The notes under the pieces are model-generated. The model had not been told where the DNA came from and did not search any database. It worked only from the letters and a program-made list of their open reading frames with translations. Below, one piece after another: positions 13,222 through 22,934 of a stretch of 24,248 nt of DNA. A program made the position numbers and the translations under genes. The DNA comes from an uncultured Blautia sp. (GTDB lineage: Bacteria > Bacillota > Clostridia > Lachnospirales > Lachnospiraceae), in the NCBI RefSeq assembly GCF_934372025.1, contig NZ_CAKROJ010000036.1, positions 1 through 24,248 of the forward strand, read 5' to 3'. Within the stretch, counting starts at the first letter, position 1; each line of letters begins with the position of its first letter.

Positions 13222-15437
13222 TCTATGCGGATGTCATTGTGGATATATCCCACGAGAAGCTTGACCGCAGTTTTCAGTACAGAGTTCCGAAAGAGATGGA
13301 AGCAGAGATTCAGGTTGGAATGGTAGTTTCGATTCCTTTTGGAAACGGAAATCGCGAAAGAAAGGGCTATGTAATAGGTCTTTCTGAGAAACCGGCAGTT
13401 GATCTGTCAAGAATGAAAGAACTTCATGGAATATGCAGCAGTGAGGAAACGACAGAGGAACGACTGATCGCACTGGCCGCATGGATGAAAAACAGATATG
13501 GTTCCACGATGGTGCAGGCACTGAAAACAGTACTTCCGGTCAGAGAAAAGGTCAAAGCGAAGGAAAAGAGATATGTCATACTGAATACTGATGAGATGAA
13601 AGCAGCCGAACTGGCGGAAGAACTGGAAAAGGGAAGATGCAGGGCAAGGGCACGATTGCTTCGTGCATTGCTGCGTGAACCAAAACTGGATTATACAAGA
13701 GCAGCAAGAGAACTGGGAATGACATCTTCTGTTCTGAAACCGCTTATAGATCAGGGAATCGTGAAGGTGACACAGGATGAAGTCTACCGTATGGCAATTG
13801 ACGGAGCCAATATTCCACGGGAACAGCTGTCGGTTCTTACACCGGATCAGAAGAATGCACTGGTTCAGATAGAAAGAGAATGGGAGAAAGAGTCTCCCCG
13901 TCCGGTGCTGATTCATGGTGTGACCGGCAGCGGTAAGACACAGGTTTATATGAAACTGATCCAACAGGTTGTAGATGAAGGCAAACAGGCAATTGTACTG
14001 ATTCCTGAGATTGCACTGACCTATCAGACTGTTCGCAGATTTTATGGCTGGTTCGGAGACAAGGTTTCTGTCCTGAATTCCAGACTGTCAGCAGGTGAGC
14101 GCTATGACCAGTTCAAAAGAGCAAAGCGTGGAGAGATCCAGATTATAGTAGGACCCCGTTCTGCATTATTTACACCTTTTTCCAGGCTTGGCCTGATCAT
14201 CATTGATGAGGAACATGAGCAGACATACAAAAGCGAGAACAGTCCAAGATATCATGCGAGAGAAACGGCTGAATACAGGGCGCATATGGAAAATGCATAT
14301 CTGGTGATGGGGTCTGCAACTCCATCGCTTGAAGCATATACAAAATGCAGAAACGGGGAATACTGTCTGGTGAAGCTTACCAGCCGTTTTGAGGACCGAC
14401 CGCTTCCGGAAGTGTCTGTAGTGGATCTTCGAGAAGAACTTAAAAGCGGCAACCGATCCATACTCAGCCGTAGTTTAAAGAATGCTGTTGAGCGACGTCT
14501 GGAGCGAGGTGAACAGTCTGTGCTTTTTCTGAACAGAAGAGGTTATGCCGGTTTTGTTTCCTGTCGTTCGTGTGGGGAAGCGTTGAAGTGTCCGCATTGT
14601 GATGTGGCACTTACTGAGCACAATAATGGCAGACTGGTCTGTCATTATTGTGGATATGAGCAGCCGCGTGTGGAAAAATGTCCGGTATGCGGATCACCTT
14701 ATATAGGAGGATTCAAAGCGGGAACACAGCAGATAGAGCAGGTGTTGCACAGGACTTTTCCAAAAGCAAGAGTTTTGCGGATGGATTATGATACCACAAG
14801 AAGCAAAGGCAGTTACGAAAGAATACTCTCAGCTTTTGCTGCGCATGAAGCAGATATTCTGGTTGGTACACAGATGATCGTAAAGGGTCATGATTTTCCG
14901 GATGTAACACTTGTCGGAGCTGTGGCAGCAGATCTGTCCTTGAATGAGGCGGATTATCGCTGTGCGGAGAGAACCTTTCAGCTTCTGACGCAGGCGGTAG
15001 GTCGTTCCGGAAGAGGCAGCAAATCCGGGGAAGCGATCATACAGAGTTATCATCCGGAACATTACAGTATTCAGGCAGCTGCAAAACAGGATTATGAGGC
15101 TTTCTATCAGGAGGAGATGGCATATCGGACACTGATGGATTATCCCCCGTCAGCACATATGCTCTCTGTTCTGGCATCAGGAGAAGATGCAGAGCTTCTG
15201 GAGCAGGGGATGGACTATCTTGCCAGATTTGTTTCGCGGATCAGTGAAAAATATAAAGTACATGTGATCGGCCCGGCATATGCGTCAGTGGGAAAAGTCA
15301 ATGACATTTATCATAAAGTACTGTATCTTAAATATGCAGATGAGCAGGTGCTTCAGGATATAAAGAACAAAACAGAAAAATATATTGAAGTAAATTCCGG
15401 ATTCCGGAAATTATATATTCAGTTTGATTTCGTATAG
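13218..15437 (+). CDS. priA: Primosomal protein N' (replication restart helicase PriA)
   Basis: PriA is the 3'-5' superfamily 2 helicase that reloads the replisome at stalled forks. This 739-residue copy has the N-terminal 3'-DNA-binding domain (about 1-105), Walker A GVTGSGKT (234-241), DEEH box (330-333), GSATPS (365-370) and eight zinc-binding cysteines (449, 452, 458, 461, 475, 478, 488, 491) in four CxxC pairs. A helicase C domain with VGTQMIVKGHDFP follows. Its ATG overlaps the murE stop (ATGA, 13218-13221); the nearest AGGAGG is about 18 nt upstream, so translation is likely coupled. Confidence 0.98.
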   Translation: MIYADVIVDISHEKLDRSFQYRVPKEMEAEIQVGMVVSIPFGNGNRERKGYVIGLSEKPAVDLSRMKELHGICSSEETTEERLIALAAWMKNRYGSTMVQALKTVLPVREKVKAKEKRYVILNTDEMKAAELAEELEKGRCRARARLLRALLREPKLDYTRAARELGMTSSVLKPLIDQGIVKVTQDEVYRMAIDGANIPREQLSVLTPDQKNALVQIEREWEKESPRPVLIHGVTGSGKTQVYMKLIQQVVDEGKQAIVLIPEIALTYQTVRRFYGWFGDKVSVLNSRLSAGERYDQFKRAKRGEIQIIVGPRSALFTPFSRLGLIIIDEEHEQTYKSENSPRYHARETAEYRAHMENAYLVMGSATPSLEAYTKCRNGEYCLVKLTSRFEDRPLPEVSVVDLREELKSGNRSILSRSLKNAVERRLERGEQSVLFLNRRGYAGFVSCRSCGEALKCPHCDVALTEHNNGRLVCHYCGYEQPRVEKCPVCGSPYIGGFKAGTQQIEQVLHRTFPKARVLRMDYDTTRSKGSYERILSAFAAHEADILVGTQMIVKGHDFPDVTLVGAVAADLSLNEADYRCAERTFQLLTQAVGRSGRGSKSGEAIIQSYHPEHYSIQAAAKQDYEAFYQEEMAYRTLMDYPPSAHMLSVLASGEDAELLEQGMDYLARFVSRISEKYKVHVIGPAYASVGKVNDIYHKVLYLKYADEQVLQDIKNKTEKYIEVNSGFRKLYIQFDFV

Positions 15438-15470
15438 ACATCACATAAGACAAAAGAGAGGAAGAATGAA

Positions 15471-15941
15471 ATGGCAATCAGAGTAATCAGAACAGAAGGA
15501 GATCCGGTTTTAAGAAAAGTCAGTAAACCGGTAAAAGAGGTGACACCAAAGATCGTGACATTGATCGATGACATGCTGGATACCATGTATGAGGCATTTG
15601 GAGTTGGACTTGCAGCACCGCAGGTTGGAATTCTGAAGAGAATTGTTGTGATCGATATAGGTGAAGGGCCAATCGTGCTGATCAATCCGGAGATTATTGA
15701 GACATCCGGAGAGCAGACAGGCGATGAAGGTTGTTTAAGTGTACCTGGAATGGCAGGTCAGGTTACCAGACCAAATTATGTTAAGGTCAAGGCAATGGAT
15801 GAAGACATGAACGAAGTGATCTATGAAGGAACAGAACTTCTGGCACGTGCATTCTGTCATGAACTCGATCATCTGGATGGAAAAATGTACACAGATCTGG
15901 TAGAGGGAGAACTTCACAGTACAAATTATGAGGAAGACTGA
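15471..15941 (+). CDS. def: Peptide deformylase
   Basis: Def removes the formyl group from nascent proteins. The 156-residue protein has all three motifs: GVGLAAPQVG (44-53), EGCLS (86-90, metal ligand Cys88) and HELDH (130-134, metal ligands His130 and His134, catalytic Glu131). The C-terminus is short, as in type 1 enzymes. GAGAGGAAG precedes the ATG. The gene lies 33 bp after priA, the widest gap in the operon until the end of the window, and 1 bp before fmt. Confidence 0.98.
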   Translation: MAIRVIRTEGDPVLRKVSKPVKEVTPKIVTLIDDMLDTMYEAFGVGLAAPQVGILKRIVVIDIGEGPIVLINPEIIETSGEQTGDEGCLSVPGMAGQVTRPNYVKVKAMDEDMNEVIYEGTELLARAFCHELDHLDGKMYTDLVEGELHSTNYEED

Positions 15942-15942
15942 T

Positions 15943-16890
15943 ATGAAAATAGTTTATATGGGAACTCCGGATTTTGCTGTGCCGCCGCTTGCAGCACTTG
16001 CAGAGAACGGATATGAAGTAGTGGCTGTAGTGACACAGCCGGACAAACCGAAGGGAAGAGGAAAGACTCTTCTGCCGCCTCCGGTAAAGGAAGAGGCAAT
16101 GAAACATGATATTCCGGTATATCAGCCGCTTAAAGTGCGTGATCCGGAATTTGTTGAAACATTAAGCAAACTGGAGCCGGATATGATCGTAGTAGCAGCT
16201 TTTGGGCAGATCATTCCAAAAACGATACTGGATATGCCAAAGTATGGATGTCTGAATATACATGCGTCACTTTTGCCGAAATACAGAGGTGCAGCGCCAA
16301 TTCAGCAGGCTGTGATCGATGGAGAAAAAGAATCCGGAGTAACAATCATGAAAATGGGAGAAGGACTGGATACCGGAGATATGATCGCGCAGGCAGTCGT
16401 ACCGCTTGCTGAGGATGAAACAGGAGGAAGTCTCTTTGATAAACTGTCAGAGGCAGGAGCATCAATCCTTGTTGAAACAATTCCGTCAATTGTCGATGGA
16501 ACAGCGGTTTATACAAAACAGCCAGAAGAAAGTCCGACACCGTATGCAGCTATGATCAGCAAAAAGATGGGACTTATGGATTTTTCAAAAAGCGCAGAAG
16601 AACTGGAACGTCTGGTACGTGGATTGAATCCGTGGCCAAGTGCTTATACATTTCTGAACGGAAAAACCTTAAAGGTGTGGAAATGTGCCGTTGAGAATAC
16701 AAAAGGTGAGGAAACAGTTCCGGGAACTATTATTGGTGTGGATAAATCCGGAATCCATGTTGCATGCGGGAAGGATGCACTGATTCTTAAAGAAGTACAG
16801 CTGGAAGGCAAAAAACGAATGGAAACAGATGCTTTTCTTCGTGGATACCAGGTAACTGAGGGAACTATGCTCAAAGATCATAAGGAGTGA
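15943..16890 (+). CDS. fmt: Methionyl-tRNA formyltransferase
   Basis: Fmt formylates initiator Met-tRNA with 10-formyl-tetrahydrofolate, the step that Def later reverses on protein. The 315-residue protein shows GTPDFAV (7-13), KGRGK, the folate-site NIHASLLPKYRGAAPIQ, and GVTIMKMGEGLDTGD, followed by the C-terminal tRNA-binding domain. I start at ATG 15943, where the family sequence MKIVYMGTP begins; an in-frame ATG at 15928 lies inside def and itself forms part of the GAGGAAG ribosome site. Its stop overlaps the upstream start options of the next gene. Confidence 0.98.
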   Translation: MKIVYMGTPDFAVPPLAALAENGYEVVAVVTQPDKPKGRGKTLLPPPVKEEAMKHDIPVYQPLKVRDPEFVETLSKLEPDMIVVAAFGQIIPKTILDMPKYGCLNIHASLLPKYRGAAPIQQAVIDGEKESGVTIMKMGEGLDTGDMIAQAVVPLAEDETGGSLFDKLSEAGASILVETIPSIVDGTAVYTKQPEESPTPYAAMISKKMGLMDFSKSAEELERLVRGLNPWPSAYTFLNGKTLKVWKCAVENTKGEETVPGTIIGVDKSGIHVACGKDALILKEVQLEGKKRMETDAFLRGYQVTEGTMLKDHKE

Positions 16891-16895
16891 TGTGG

Positions 16896-17606
16896 ATGTA
16901 CGGATATGGTTATGGATACTATGGATTTGACTGGACCTATATGCTTCTTATTATTGGAATGCTGTTGTCACTTGCAGCGTCAGGAAAACTGAAAAGTACA
17001 TTTTCCTATTATCAGAGAATAAGAAGTGCGTCCGGTCTGACAGGGGCACAGACAGCAGAGCGAATACTGCGGGCTGCTGGAATTACTGACGTACATGTGA
17101 GAGCAATTTCAGGAAGTCTGACGGATCATTATGATCCAAGAACAAAGACAGTCAGTCTTTCAGAAGATATTTACAACAAGACATCTCTGGCAGCAGTAGG
17201 AGTTGCGGCACATGAATGTGGACATGCCATTCAGCATGCAATCGGCTATGCCCCGCTGGAGTTTCGAAGTGCGATTGTTCCGATTGCAAATTTTGGAAGT
17301 ACCTTGTCCTGGCCGTTATTTCTGATCGGCCTTATTTCCGGAATCAGTCCACTGGTAACAGCAGGAATTGTGCTCTTTTCACTGGCAGTTCTCTTTCAGC
17401 TTGTGACACTTCCGGTAGAGATCAATGCATCCTCCAGAGCACTGAAAATGCTTCAGAGCACAGGAATTCTTGGTGCAGATGAAACAAAAGGAGCAAGAAA
17501 AGTCCTGACGGCTGCGGCAATGACTTATGTTGCAGCGCTGGCTGCTTCTGTACTGCAGCTTCTGAGACTTTTGATACTTTCAGGAGGAAGAAGACGAGAT
17601 GACTAG
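16896..17606 (+). CDS. Membrane zinc metallopeptidase, YugP family (Zn_peptidase_2)
   Basis: The 236-residue protein carries an N-terminal membrane helix (about 11-27), the zinc motif HECGHAIQH near residue 107, and two or three further hydrophobic segments (about 125-175 and 200-227). This is the YugP layout, a membrane protease of unknown substrate found between fmt and rsmB in many clostridia. The extreme N-terminus is an unusual Gly-Tyr alternation, MYGYGYGYYG. I chose ATG 16896 because AAGGAG (16882-16887) lies 8 nt upstream. GTG 16887 or ATG 16890 would add up to three residues and overlap fmt. The C-terminus GGRRRDD overlaps rsmB by 8 nt. Confidence 0.9.
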   Translation: MYGYGYGYYGFDWTYMLLIIGMLLSLAASGKLKSTFSYYQRIRSASGLTGAQTAERILRAAGITDVHVRAISGSLTDHYDPRTKTVSLSEDIYNKTSLAAVGVAAHECGHAIQHAIGYAPLEFRSAIVPIANFGSTLSWPLFLIGLISGISPLVTAGIVLFSLAVLFQLVTLPVEINASSRALKMLQSTGILGADETKGARKVLTAAAMTYVAALAASVLQLLRLLILSGGRRRDD

Positions 17607-18951
17607 TGGAATCAATACACGGGAAATGATCATGGAGATTCTTCTTCAGATTGATGAAGAAGGAGAACACAGCCATATTGCGATTCGTAATGCTCTTTCG
17701 AAGTACCAGTTTCTGCCAAAGCAGGAACGTGCCTTTATAACAAGAGTCTGTGAGGGAACACTGGAATACCGGATTCTGATAGATTACATCATAGATTCTT
17801 TTTCAAAAATTCCGGTAGATAAGATGAAACCACCAATCAGAGAAATTCTGAGAAGTGCGGTTTATCAGCTGAAATTTATGGATCGCGTGCCAGACAGCGC
17901 AGTCTGCAATGAGGCCGTAAAGCTGGCGCAGAAAAAAGGATTTTATAATCTGAAACCGTTTGTAAACGGAGTACTTCGTACTGTGGCCAGACAGCTGGAT
18001 GAACTGGAATATCCATCGAGGGAAGAGAATCTTGAGAGATATCTTTCTGTGCGTTATTCCATGCCGGAAGAACTGGTGAATCGCTGGCTGAAGGATTACG
18101 GAGAGGAAACAACCGAAAAAATGCTTGCGGATTTTCTGAAAGAAAAGCCGGTAACCGTACGATGCCGTACATATCTTAATTCTGTGGATAAAATATGTGA
18201 AAGCCTGAAAAATCAGGGGGTAAAGGTTGAACAGGCACCTTATCTTCCTTATGCAAAACATATTTCAGGGTACAATCATATTCTGGCGCTTGATGCTTTT
18301 ATTCAGGGAAAAATGGTGGTACAGGATGTCAGTTCCATGCTGGTAGCAGAAATCGCAAATCCGCAAAAGGGTGATTATGTAATTGACATGTGTGCTGCAC
18401 CGGGAGGAAAAAGCCTTCATATGGGAGATAAGATGGAAGGCTATGGAACGGTAGACGCACGTGATGTCAGCCAGTACAAAGTCAATCTGATAGAAGAAAA
18501 CATTCACAGAACAGGTTCGATCAATGTGCAGGCGAAAGTACAGGATGCTACAGTGTTTGATGTAGAATCAGAATGTAAGGCAGATATTGTACTTGCCGAT
18601 GTGCCGTGTTCAGGATATGGAGTTATCGGCAAAAAACCTGAGATCAAATATCGTTCAACAGCTCAGAAGGAAGAGGAACTGGTAATCCTTCAGAGAACAA
18701 TTCTTGATAAAGCAGCGGAATATGTAAAGCCAAGAGGGGTATTGATATTCAGCACATGCACAGTTGCAAAAGAAGAGAATGAAGAAAATATGATGTGGTT
18801 TATGAATAACCATCCATTTAAGCTGGAAAGTATTGACGAGTATATTCCTGAGGAACTTCATTCAGAAACAACTGCTCTGGGATATCTTCAGATGCTTCCG
18901 GGTGTACATGGAACAGATGGTTTCTTTATTGCAAGATTCAGAAGGAAATAA
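17599..18951 (+). CDS. rsmB: 16S rRNA (cytosine-967-C5)-methyltransferase RsmB
   Basis: RsmB (Sun) methylates C967 of 16S rRNA using SAM. The 450-residue protein has an N-terminal NusB-like RNA-binding domain (about 5-135) and a C-terminal Rossmann methyltransferase. Key parts are MCAAPGGKSLHMGD for SAM binding, DVPCSGYG (334-341, Cys337) and STCTVAKEENEENM (Cys387), the two cysteines used in m5C catalysis. Its ATG lies inside the end of the protease gene (8-nt overlap). AGGAGG is about 11 nt upstream. rlmN follows after 2 bp. Confidence 0.97.
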   Translation: MTSGINTREMIMEILLQIDEEGEHSHIAIRNALSKYQFLPKQERAFITRVCEGTLEYRILIDYIIDSFSKIPVDKMKPPIREILRSAVYQLKFMDRVPDSAVCNEAVKLAQKKGFYNLKPFVNGVLRTVARQLDELEYPSREENLERYLSVRYSMPEELVNRWLKDYGEETTEKMLADFLKEKPVTVRCRTYLNSVDKICESLKNQGVKVEQAPYLPYAKHISGYNHILALDAFIQGKMVVQDVSSMLVAEIANPQKGDYVIDMCAAPGGKSLHMGDKMEGYGTVDARDVSQYKVNLIEENIHRTGSINVQAKVQDATVFDVESECKADIVLADVPCSGYGVIGKKPEIKYRSTAQKEEELVILQRTILDKAAEYVKPRGVLIFSTCTVAKEENEENMMWFMNNHPFKLESIDEYIPEELHSETTALGYLQMLPGVHGTDGFFIARFRRK

Positions 18952-18953
18952 GT

Positions 18954-19994
18954 ATGACAGATATTAAATCAATGACAACAGATGAGCTTAAGGAACTGAT
19001 GGTGCAGCTTGGAGAAAAGCCTTTTCGTGCAAAACAGATCTACAGCTGGCTGCATGAACATCTTGTAACATCCTATGACGAGATGGCAAATCTTCCAAAG
19101 AGTCTGAAACAGAAGCTTGCAGATTATCCGATCACTGCACTGGAAATTCTGGATGTACAGACTTCCAGGGTTGACGGGACAAGAAAATATCTGTTTCGTC
19201 TTTCTGATGGAAATGTGATCGAAAGTGTTCTTATGCGATATAAATATGGAAATTCAGTCTGTATCTCATCACAGGTCGGATGCCGTATGGGATGCAGATT
19301 CTGTGCATCAACAATTGGCGGACTGACAAGAAATCTTCTTCCGTCAGAAATGCTTGATCAGATATACCGGATTCAGACATCTATTGGAGAAAGAGTATCC
19401 AATGTGGTTGTGATGGGAACCGGAGAGCCTCTTGATAATTGTGATAATCTTCTTCGTTTTATTCATATTCTGACAGAAGAAGGCGGAATTCATATCAGTC
19501 AGAGAAACCTGACAGTTTCAACATGCGGACTTGTTCCGAAAATTTATGAACTGGCAGAAGAAAAGCTACAGATGACACTGGCCGTTTCACTTCATGCACC
19601 AAACGATGAAAAAAGACGGGAACTTATGCCGATCGCAAATAAATATTCTGTCGATGAACTTCTGGAAGCATGCAGAAATTATTTTGACAAGACAGGACGC
19701 AGGATTACTTTTGAATACAGCCTTGTTGCAGGAGTAAACGACAGCAAAGAGAATGCGCAGGAGCTTGCGGGTCGTCTGAAGGGACTTAACTGCCATGTAA
19801 ATCTGATTCCGGTCAATCCGGTCCGAGAACGTTCTTTTGTCCGTTCTACGCGTGAGGCGGTGGAGAATTTCAAAAAAAATCTTGAAAAATGTGGAATAAA
19901 TGGTACTATTAGAAGGGAAATGGGCAGCGATATTGACGGTGCCTGTGGTCAGCTAAGAAAGAGATACATGGAAAAAACAGAAAGTGAGAAGTGA
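18954..19994 (+). CDS. rlmN: Dual-specificity 23S rRNA/tRNA adenine-C2 methyltransferase RlmN
   Basis: RlmN is a radical-SAM enzyme that methylates A2503 of 23S rRNA and A37 of some tRNAs. The 346-residue protein has the CxxxCxxC cluster motif (Cys110, 114, 117, in GCRMGCRFCAS), GTGEPLDN, the conserved GCxMGCxFC context and, near the C-terminus, Cys331 in GACGQL, the cysteine that carries the methyl group. The N-terminal accessory domain with FRAKQIYSW (24-32) is intact. AAGGAA lies about 5 nt before the ATG. Cfr is excluded by context and by the RlmN-type sequence. Confidence 0.97.
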   Translation: MTDIKSMTTDELKELMVQLGEKPFRAKQIYSWLHEHLVTSYDEMANLPKSLKQKLADYPITALEILDVQTSRVDGTRKYLFRLSDGNVIESVLMRYKYGNSVCISSQVGCRMGCRFCASTIGGLTRNLLPSEMLDQIYRIQTSIGERVSNVVVMGTGEPLDNCDNLLRFIHILTEEGGIHISQRNLTVSTCGLVPKIYELAEEKLQMTLAVSLHAPNDEKRRELMPIANKYSVDELLEACRNYFDKTGRRITFEYSLVAGVNDSKENAQELAGRLKGLNCHVNLIPVNPVRERSFVRSTREAVENFKKNLEKCGINGTIRREMGSDIDGACGQLRKRYMEKTESEK

Positions 19995-19995
19995 C

Positions 19996-20742
19996 ATGAG
20001 GGTATATTCAGCTACGGATGTAGGGCAGAAAAGGAAAATGAACCAGGATTATGTGTTCGTTTCCGCAAACCCGGTTGGAAATCTTCCGAATCTGTTTGTC
20101 GTTGCTGATGGTATGGGCGGACACAATGCAGGAGACTATGCTTCTTCGCATGCAGTTCAGACTTTGGTGGGCGAGATTCAGAGAGATGCGGATTTCAACC
20201 CTATCAAGGTTATTCGTCATGCCATTGAGACTGCAAATACGGAGATTCTGGAGCGCGCCCGGCAGGAGGAACACCTGCGAGGAATGGGAACGACGATGGT
20301 GGTTTGTACAGTTGTTGGTCATTATGCATATGTGGCCAATGTGGGAGACAGTCGTCTGTATGTGGTCCAGGAACAAATACATCAGGTAACGAAGGACCAT
20401 TCACTGGTGCAGGAAATGGTTCGAATGGGTGAGATCAAGCCTGAAGAGGCAAGAAATCATCCGGACAAAAATATCATCACCAGGGCGCTTGGCGCAGAGA
20501 GAACCGTAGATATTGACTTTTTTGACCTGAAACTGGAACCGGACAGTACGATTCTTATGTGTTCCGATGGTCTGAGCAATATGGTAGAGGACAGTAAAAT
20601 AGAGCAGATTATACTGGATCAGACAGAAAACCTGTCGGAGAAGGGGGAGCGACTTCTGAAAGAAGCGAACCAGAACGGTGGGAAAGATAACATAGCAGTC
20701 ATACTGGTGGAACCATTCACGAACGAGGTAGAAAAATGTTAA
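19996..20742 (+). CDS. prpC: PP2C-family protein serine/threonine phosphatase PrpC (Stp)
   Basis: The 248-residue PPM phosphatase opposes the PASTA kinase encoded next. It shows the N-terminal GQKRKMNQDY (10-19), the metal-binding VVADGMGGHNAGD (35-47), GTTMVV, NVGDSRLY, a DHS motif, LMCSDGLSNMV and the final GGKDNIAVIL. All metal ligands expected of the family are present. I prefer ATG 19996, one base after the rlmN stop, because the family starts MxxxSxTDxGxxRxxNQD. A GTG at 19984 would overlap rlmN. It overlaps prkC by 7 nt, which suggests balanced synthesis of the pair. Confidence 0.96.
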   Translation: MRVYSATDVGQKRKMNQDYVFVSANPVGNLPNLFVVADGMGGHNAGDYASSHAVQTLVGEIQRDADFNPIKVIRHAIETANTEILERARQEEHLRGMGTTMVVCTVVGHYAYVANVGDSRLYVVQEQIHQVTKDHSLVQEMVRMGEIKPEEARNHPDKNIITRALGAERTVDIDFFDLKLEPDSTILMCSDGLSNMVEDSKIEQIILDQTENLSEKGERLLKEANQNGGKDNIAVILVEPFTNEVEKC

Positions 20743-22931
20743 AGACGGGAATGATCATAGCAGAACGCTATGAAATATTAGGCAAAATAGGCACTGGCGG
20801 AATGGCCGATGTGTATAAGGCAAAAGATCACAAACTTAACCGCTTTGTGGCAGTAAAAGTATTAAAACCGGAATTCAGAGAGGATATGACATTTATCCGC
20901 AAATTCAGGAGTGAAGCACAGGCAGCAGCAGGGCTGACACATCCGAATATCGTTAATGTATATGATGTCGGTGATGACGAAGGTGTATACTATATCGTCA
21001 TGGAACTGATTGAGGGAATTACTCTGAAGGAATACATTGCAAAGAAAGGTAAGCTTTCTATTAAAGAAGCAACAAGTATTGCCATTCAGGTTTCGATGGG
21101 GCTGGAAGCAGCACATAATCACGGAATCGTTCATCGTGACGTAAAACCGCAGAATATCATTATTTCAACAGACGGAAAAGTCAAGGTCATGGATTTTGGT
21201 ATTGCAAGAGCAGCATCTTCCAATACGATCAGTTCCAATGTGATGGGATCTGTGCATTACAGTTCTCCGGAACAGGTGCGTGGCGGATACAGTGACGAAA
21301 AGAGTGATATTTATTCGCTTGGTATTACACTGTATGAGATGGTTACAGGACGTGTACCATTTGATGGCGATACAACTGTAGCAATTGCAATCAAACATCT
21401 GCAGGAAGAAATGGTGCCGCCGAGCGTATATACAGAAGATCTTCCGCACAGTCTGGAGCAGATCATTCTGAAATGTACACAGAAGAGCGTGAATCGACGC
21501 TATGAAAAGATGGAAGATGTAATCGCTGACCTGAAACATTCACTTATTGATCCACAGGGGAACTTTGTAAAATTATCTTCTGTAGATAATGAGGCGAAGA
21601 CCGTAGTGATTTCAGATGAAGAACTTGGTGAGATCAAACATACTTCAAAGAATCGCACAGCACAGCGTAAGCCGGAAGTAGCTGATCTGGAAGAAGAAGT
21701 TTATGATACAGATTACGATAACAATGACGAAGAATACGAAGAGGATTTTCGTCGAAGACGTGAAGAAAAGAAAGCAGGCAAAGCAAACAAAAAGCCTAAA
21801 GCACCAAACAGCGGGCTCACAATTCTGGCATTGCTTGCCGGTGCAGTAATTCTGGTTGCAGTTATTTTCTTTATTGGCAAGGCTGCAGGTATTATAGGCG
21901 GAGAAGAACAGACTGGTAAACAGGAAGCAGCTTCAGATGCAAACGTGGCAGATGATGACGGAATGGTGACAGTACCGGCTCTGGTAGGAAAGACTGAGGA
22001 AGAAGCAGCAGCTCTTCTGGAAGAAGAAAAACTGGGCAAGCAGATGATGGGTGAGGAAAACTCCACGCAGGAAAAAGGACGAATCTCTTCTCAGGATATT
22101 CCGGCAGGAACAAAAGTCGAACAGTATACAACTCTGAAATATTATATCAGTAAAGGGCAGCAGGAAGTTACTATACCGGATCTTTCAGGTGAAACCGGTG
22201 TTGACGCACAGCAGACGCTGGAAGATCTTGGTCTGAAAGTAACAATACAAAAAGAATACAGCGAGGATGACGGAAGTGGTTATCCACTTGTAAATCCGGG
22301 ATATGTGGTTTCTGTTACACCGTCTGCAGGAAGCAGTGCAACAGCAGGTGATGAGGTAACACTGATCGTCAGCCGTGGCCTGGACTGGGGTGACAGTGTT
22401 TCTGTGCCAAGTGTTGTTGGAATGACAGAAAATGATGCGATCACTACTCTTGGAAAATGGACAGATATTCAGGTAACAGAACAGCAGAGCAGCGAAGTGG
22501 CAGCAGGAGAAGTTATCTCTCAGAGTCCGGAAGCTGATGAATATGCAGATCCGGATCAGCCAATAGAAATTGTTGTAAGCAGTGGAAATGAAGCGCCGTC
22601 TTCTGACACAACAGAGGCACAGAGCAGTACAGAGAACACTGCACAACAGAGTGCAGCGGCAGCCAATGGTGAAATCTGGAAATGTACACAGACGCTGAAT
22701 ACACCGACCGGATATCAGGGAGGAGCAATTCGTCTGGAACTCATTCAGGAAGTAAATGGTGAAACGACATCTACAAAAGTAGTTGATGGAGAGAAAATCA
22801 CCTTCCCATACACACTGGATATTACAGGAGCACCTGGTGTCAGTGAAGGAACACTGTATGTATCTGAAGTGATTAATGGAAACTTCCAGCAGCTGGGACA
22901 GTATCCGATCACCTTCAAAAAGGCAGAGTAA
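20736..22931 (+). CDS. prkC: PASTA-domain serine/threonine protein kinase PrkC (Stk)
   Basis: This 731-residue Hanks-type receptor kinase senses cell-wall fragments and acts with PrpC. The kinase domain (about 11-270) has GTGGMADVY (19-27), Lys41, HRDVKPQN (133-140), DFG (153-155) and a Ser/Thr-rich activation loop (161-177) before SPEQ. A charged linker with a strongly acidic block (318-338) followed by a basic stretch leads to one membrane helix (359-383). Three PASTA repeats follow outside the cell (about 411-474, 477-548, 554-617), then a Ser/Thr/Gln-rich spacer and a C-terminal domain (645-731) that does not look like PASTA and that I do not recognise. Confidence 0.97.
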   Translation: MLKTGMIIAERYEILGKIGTGGMADVYKAKDHKLNRFVAVKVLKPEFREDMTFIRKFRSEAQAAAGLTHPNIVNVYDVGDDEGVYYIVMELIEGITLKEYIAKKGKLSIKEATSIAIQVSMGLEAAHNHGIVHRDVKPQNIIISTDGKVKVMDFGIARAASSNTISSNVMGSVHYSSPEQVRGGYSDEKSDIYSLGITLYEMVTGRVPFDGDTTVAIAIKHLQEEMVPPSVYTEDLPHSLEQIILKCTQKSVNRRYEKMEDVIADLKHSLIDPQGNFVKLSSVDNEAKTVVISDEELGEIKHTSKNRTAQRKPEVADLEEEVYDTDYDNNDEEYEEDFRRRREEKKAGKANKKPKAPNSGLTILALLAGAVILVAVIFFIGKAAGIIGGEEQTGKQEAASDANVADDDGMVTVPALVGKTEEEAAALLEEEKLGKQMMGEENSTQEKGRISSQDIPAGTKVEQYTTLKYYISKGQQEVTIPDLSGETGVDAQQTLEDLGLKVTIQKEYSEDDGSGYPLVNPGYVVSVTPSAGSSATAGDEVTLIVSRGLDWGDSVSVPSVVGMTENDAITTLGKWTDIQVTEQQSSEVAAGEVISQSPEADEYADPDQPIEIVVSSGNEAPSSDTTEAQSSTENTAQQSAAAANGEIWKCTQTLNTPTGYQGGAIRLELIQEVNGETTSTKVVDGEKITFPYTLDITGAPGVSEGTLYVSEVINGNFQQLGQYPITFKKAE

Positions 22932-22934
22932 TAC

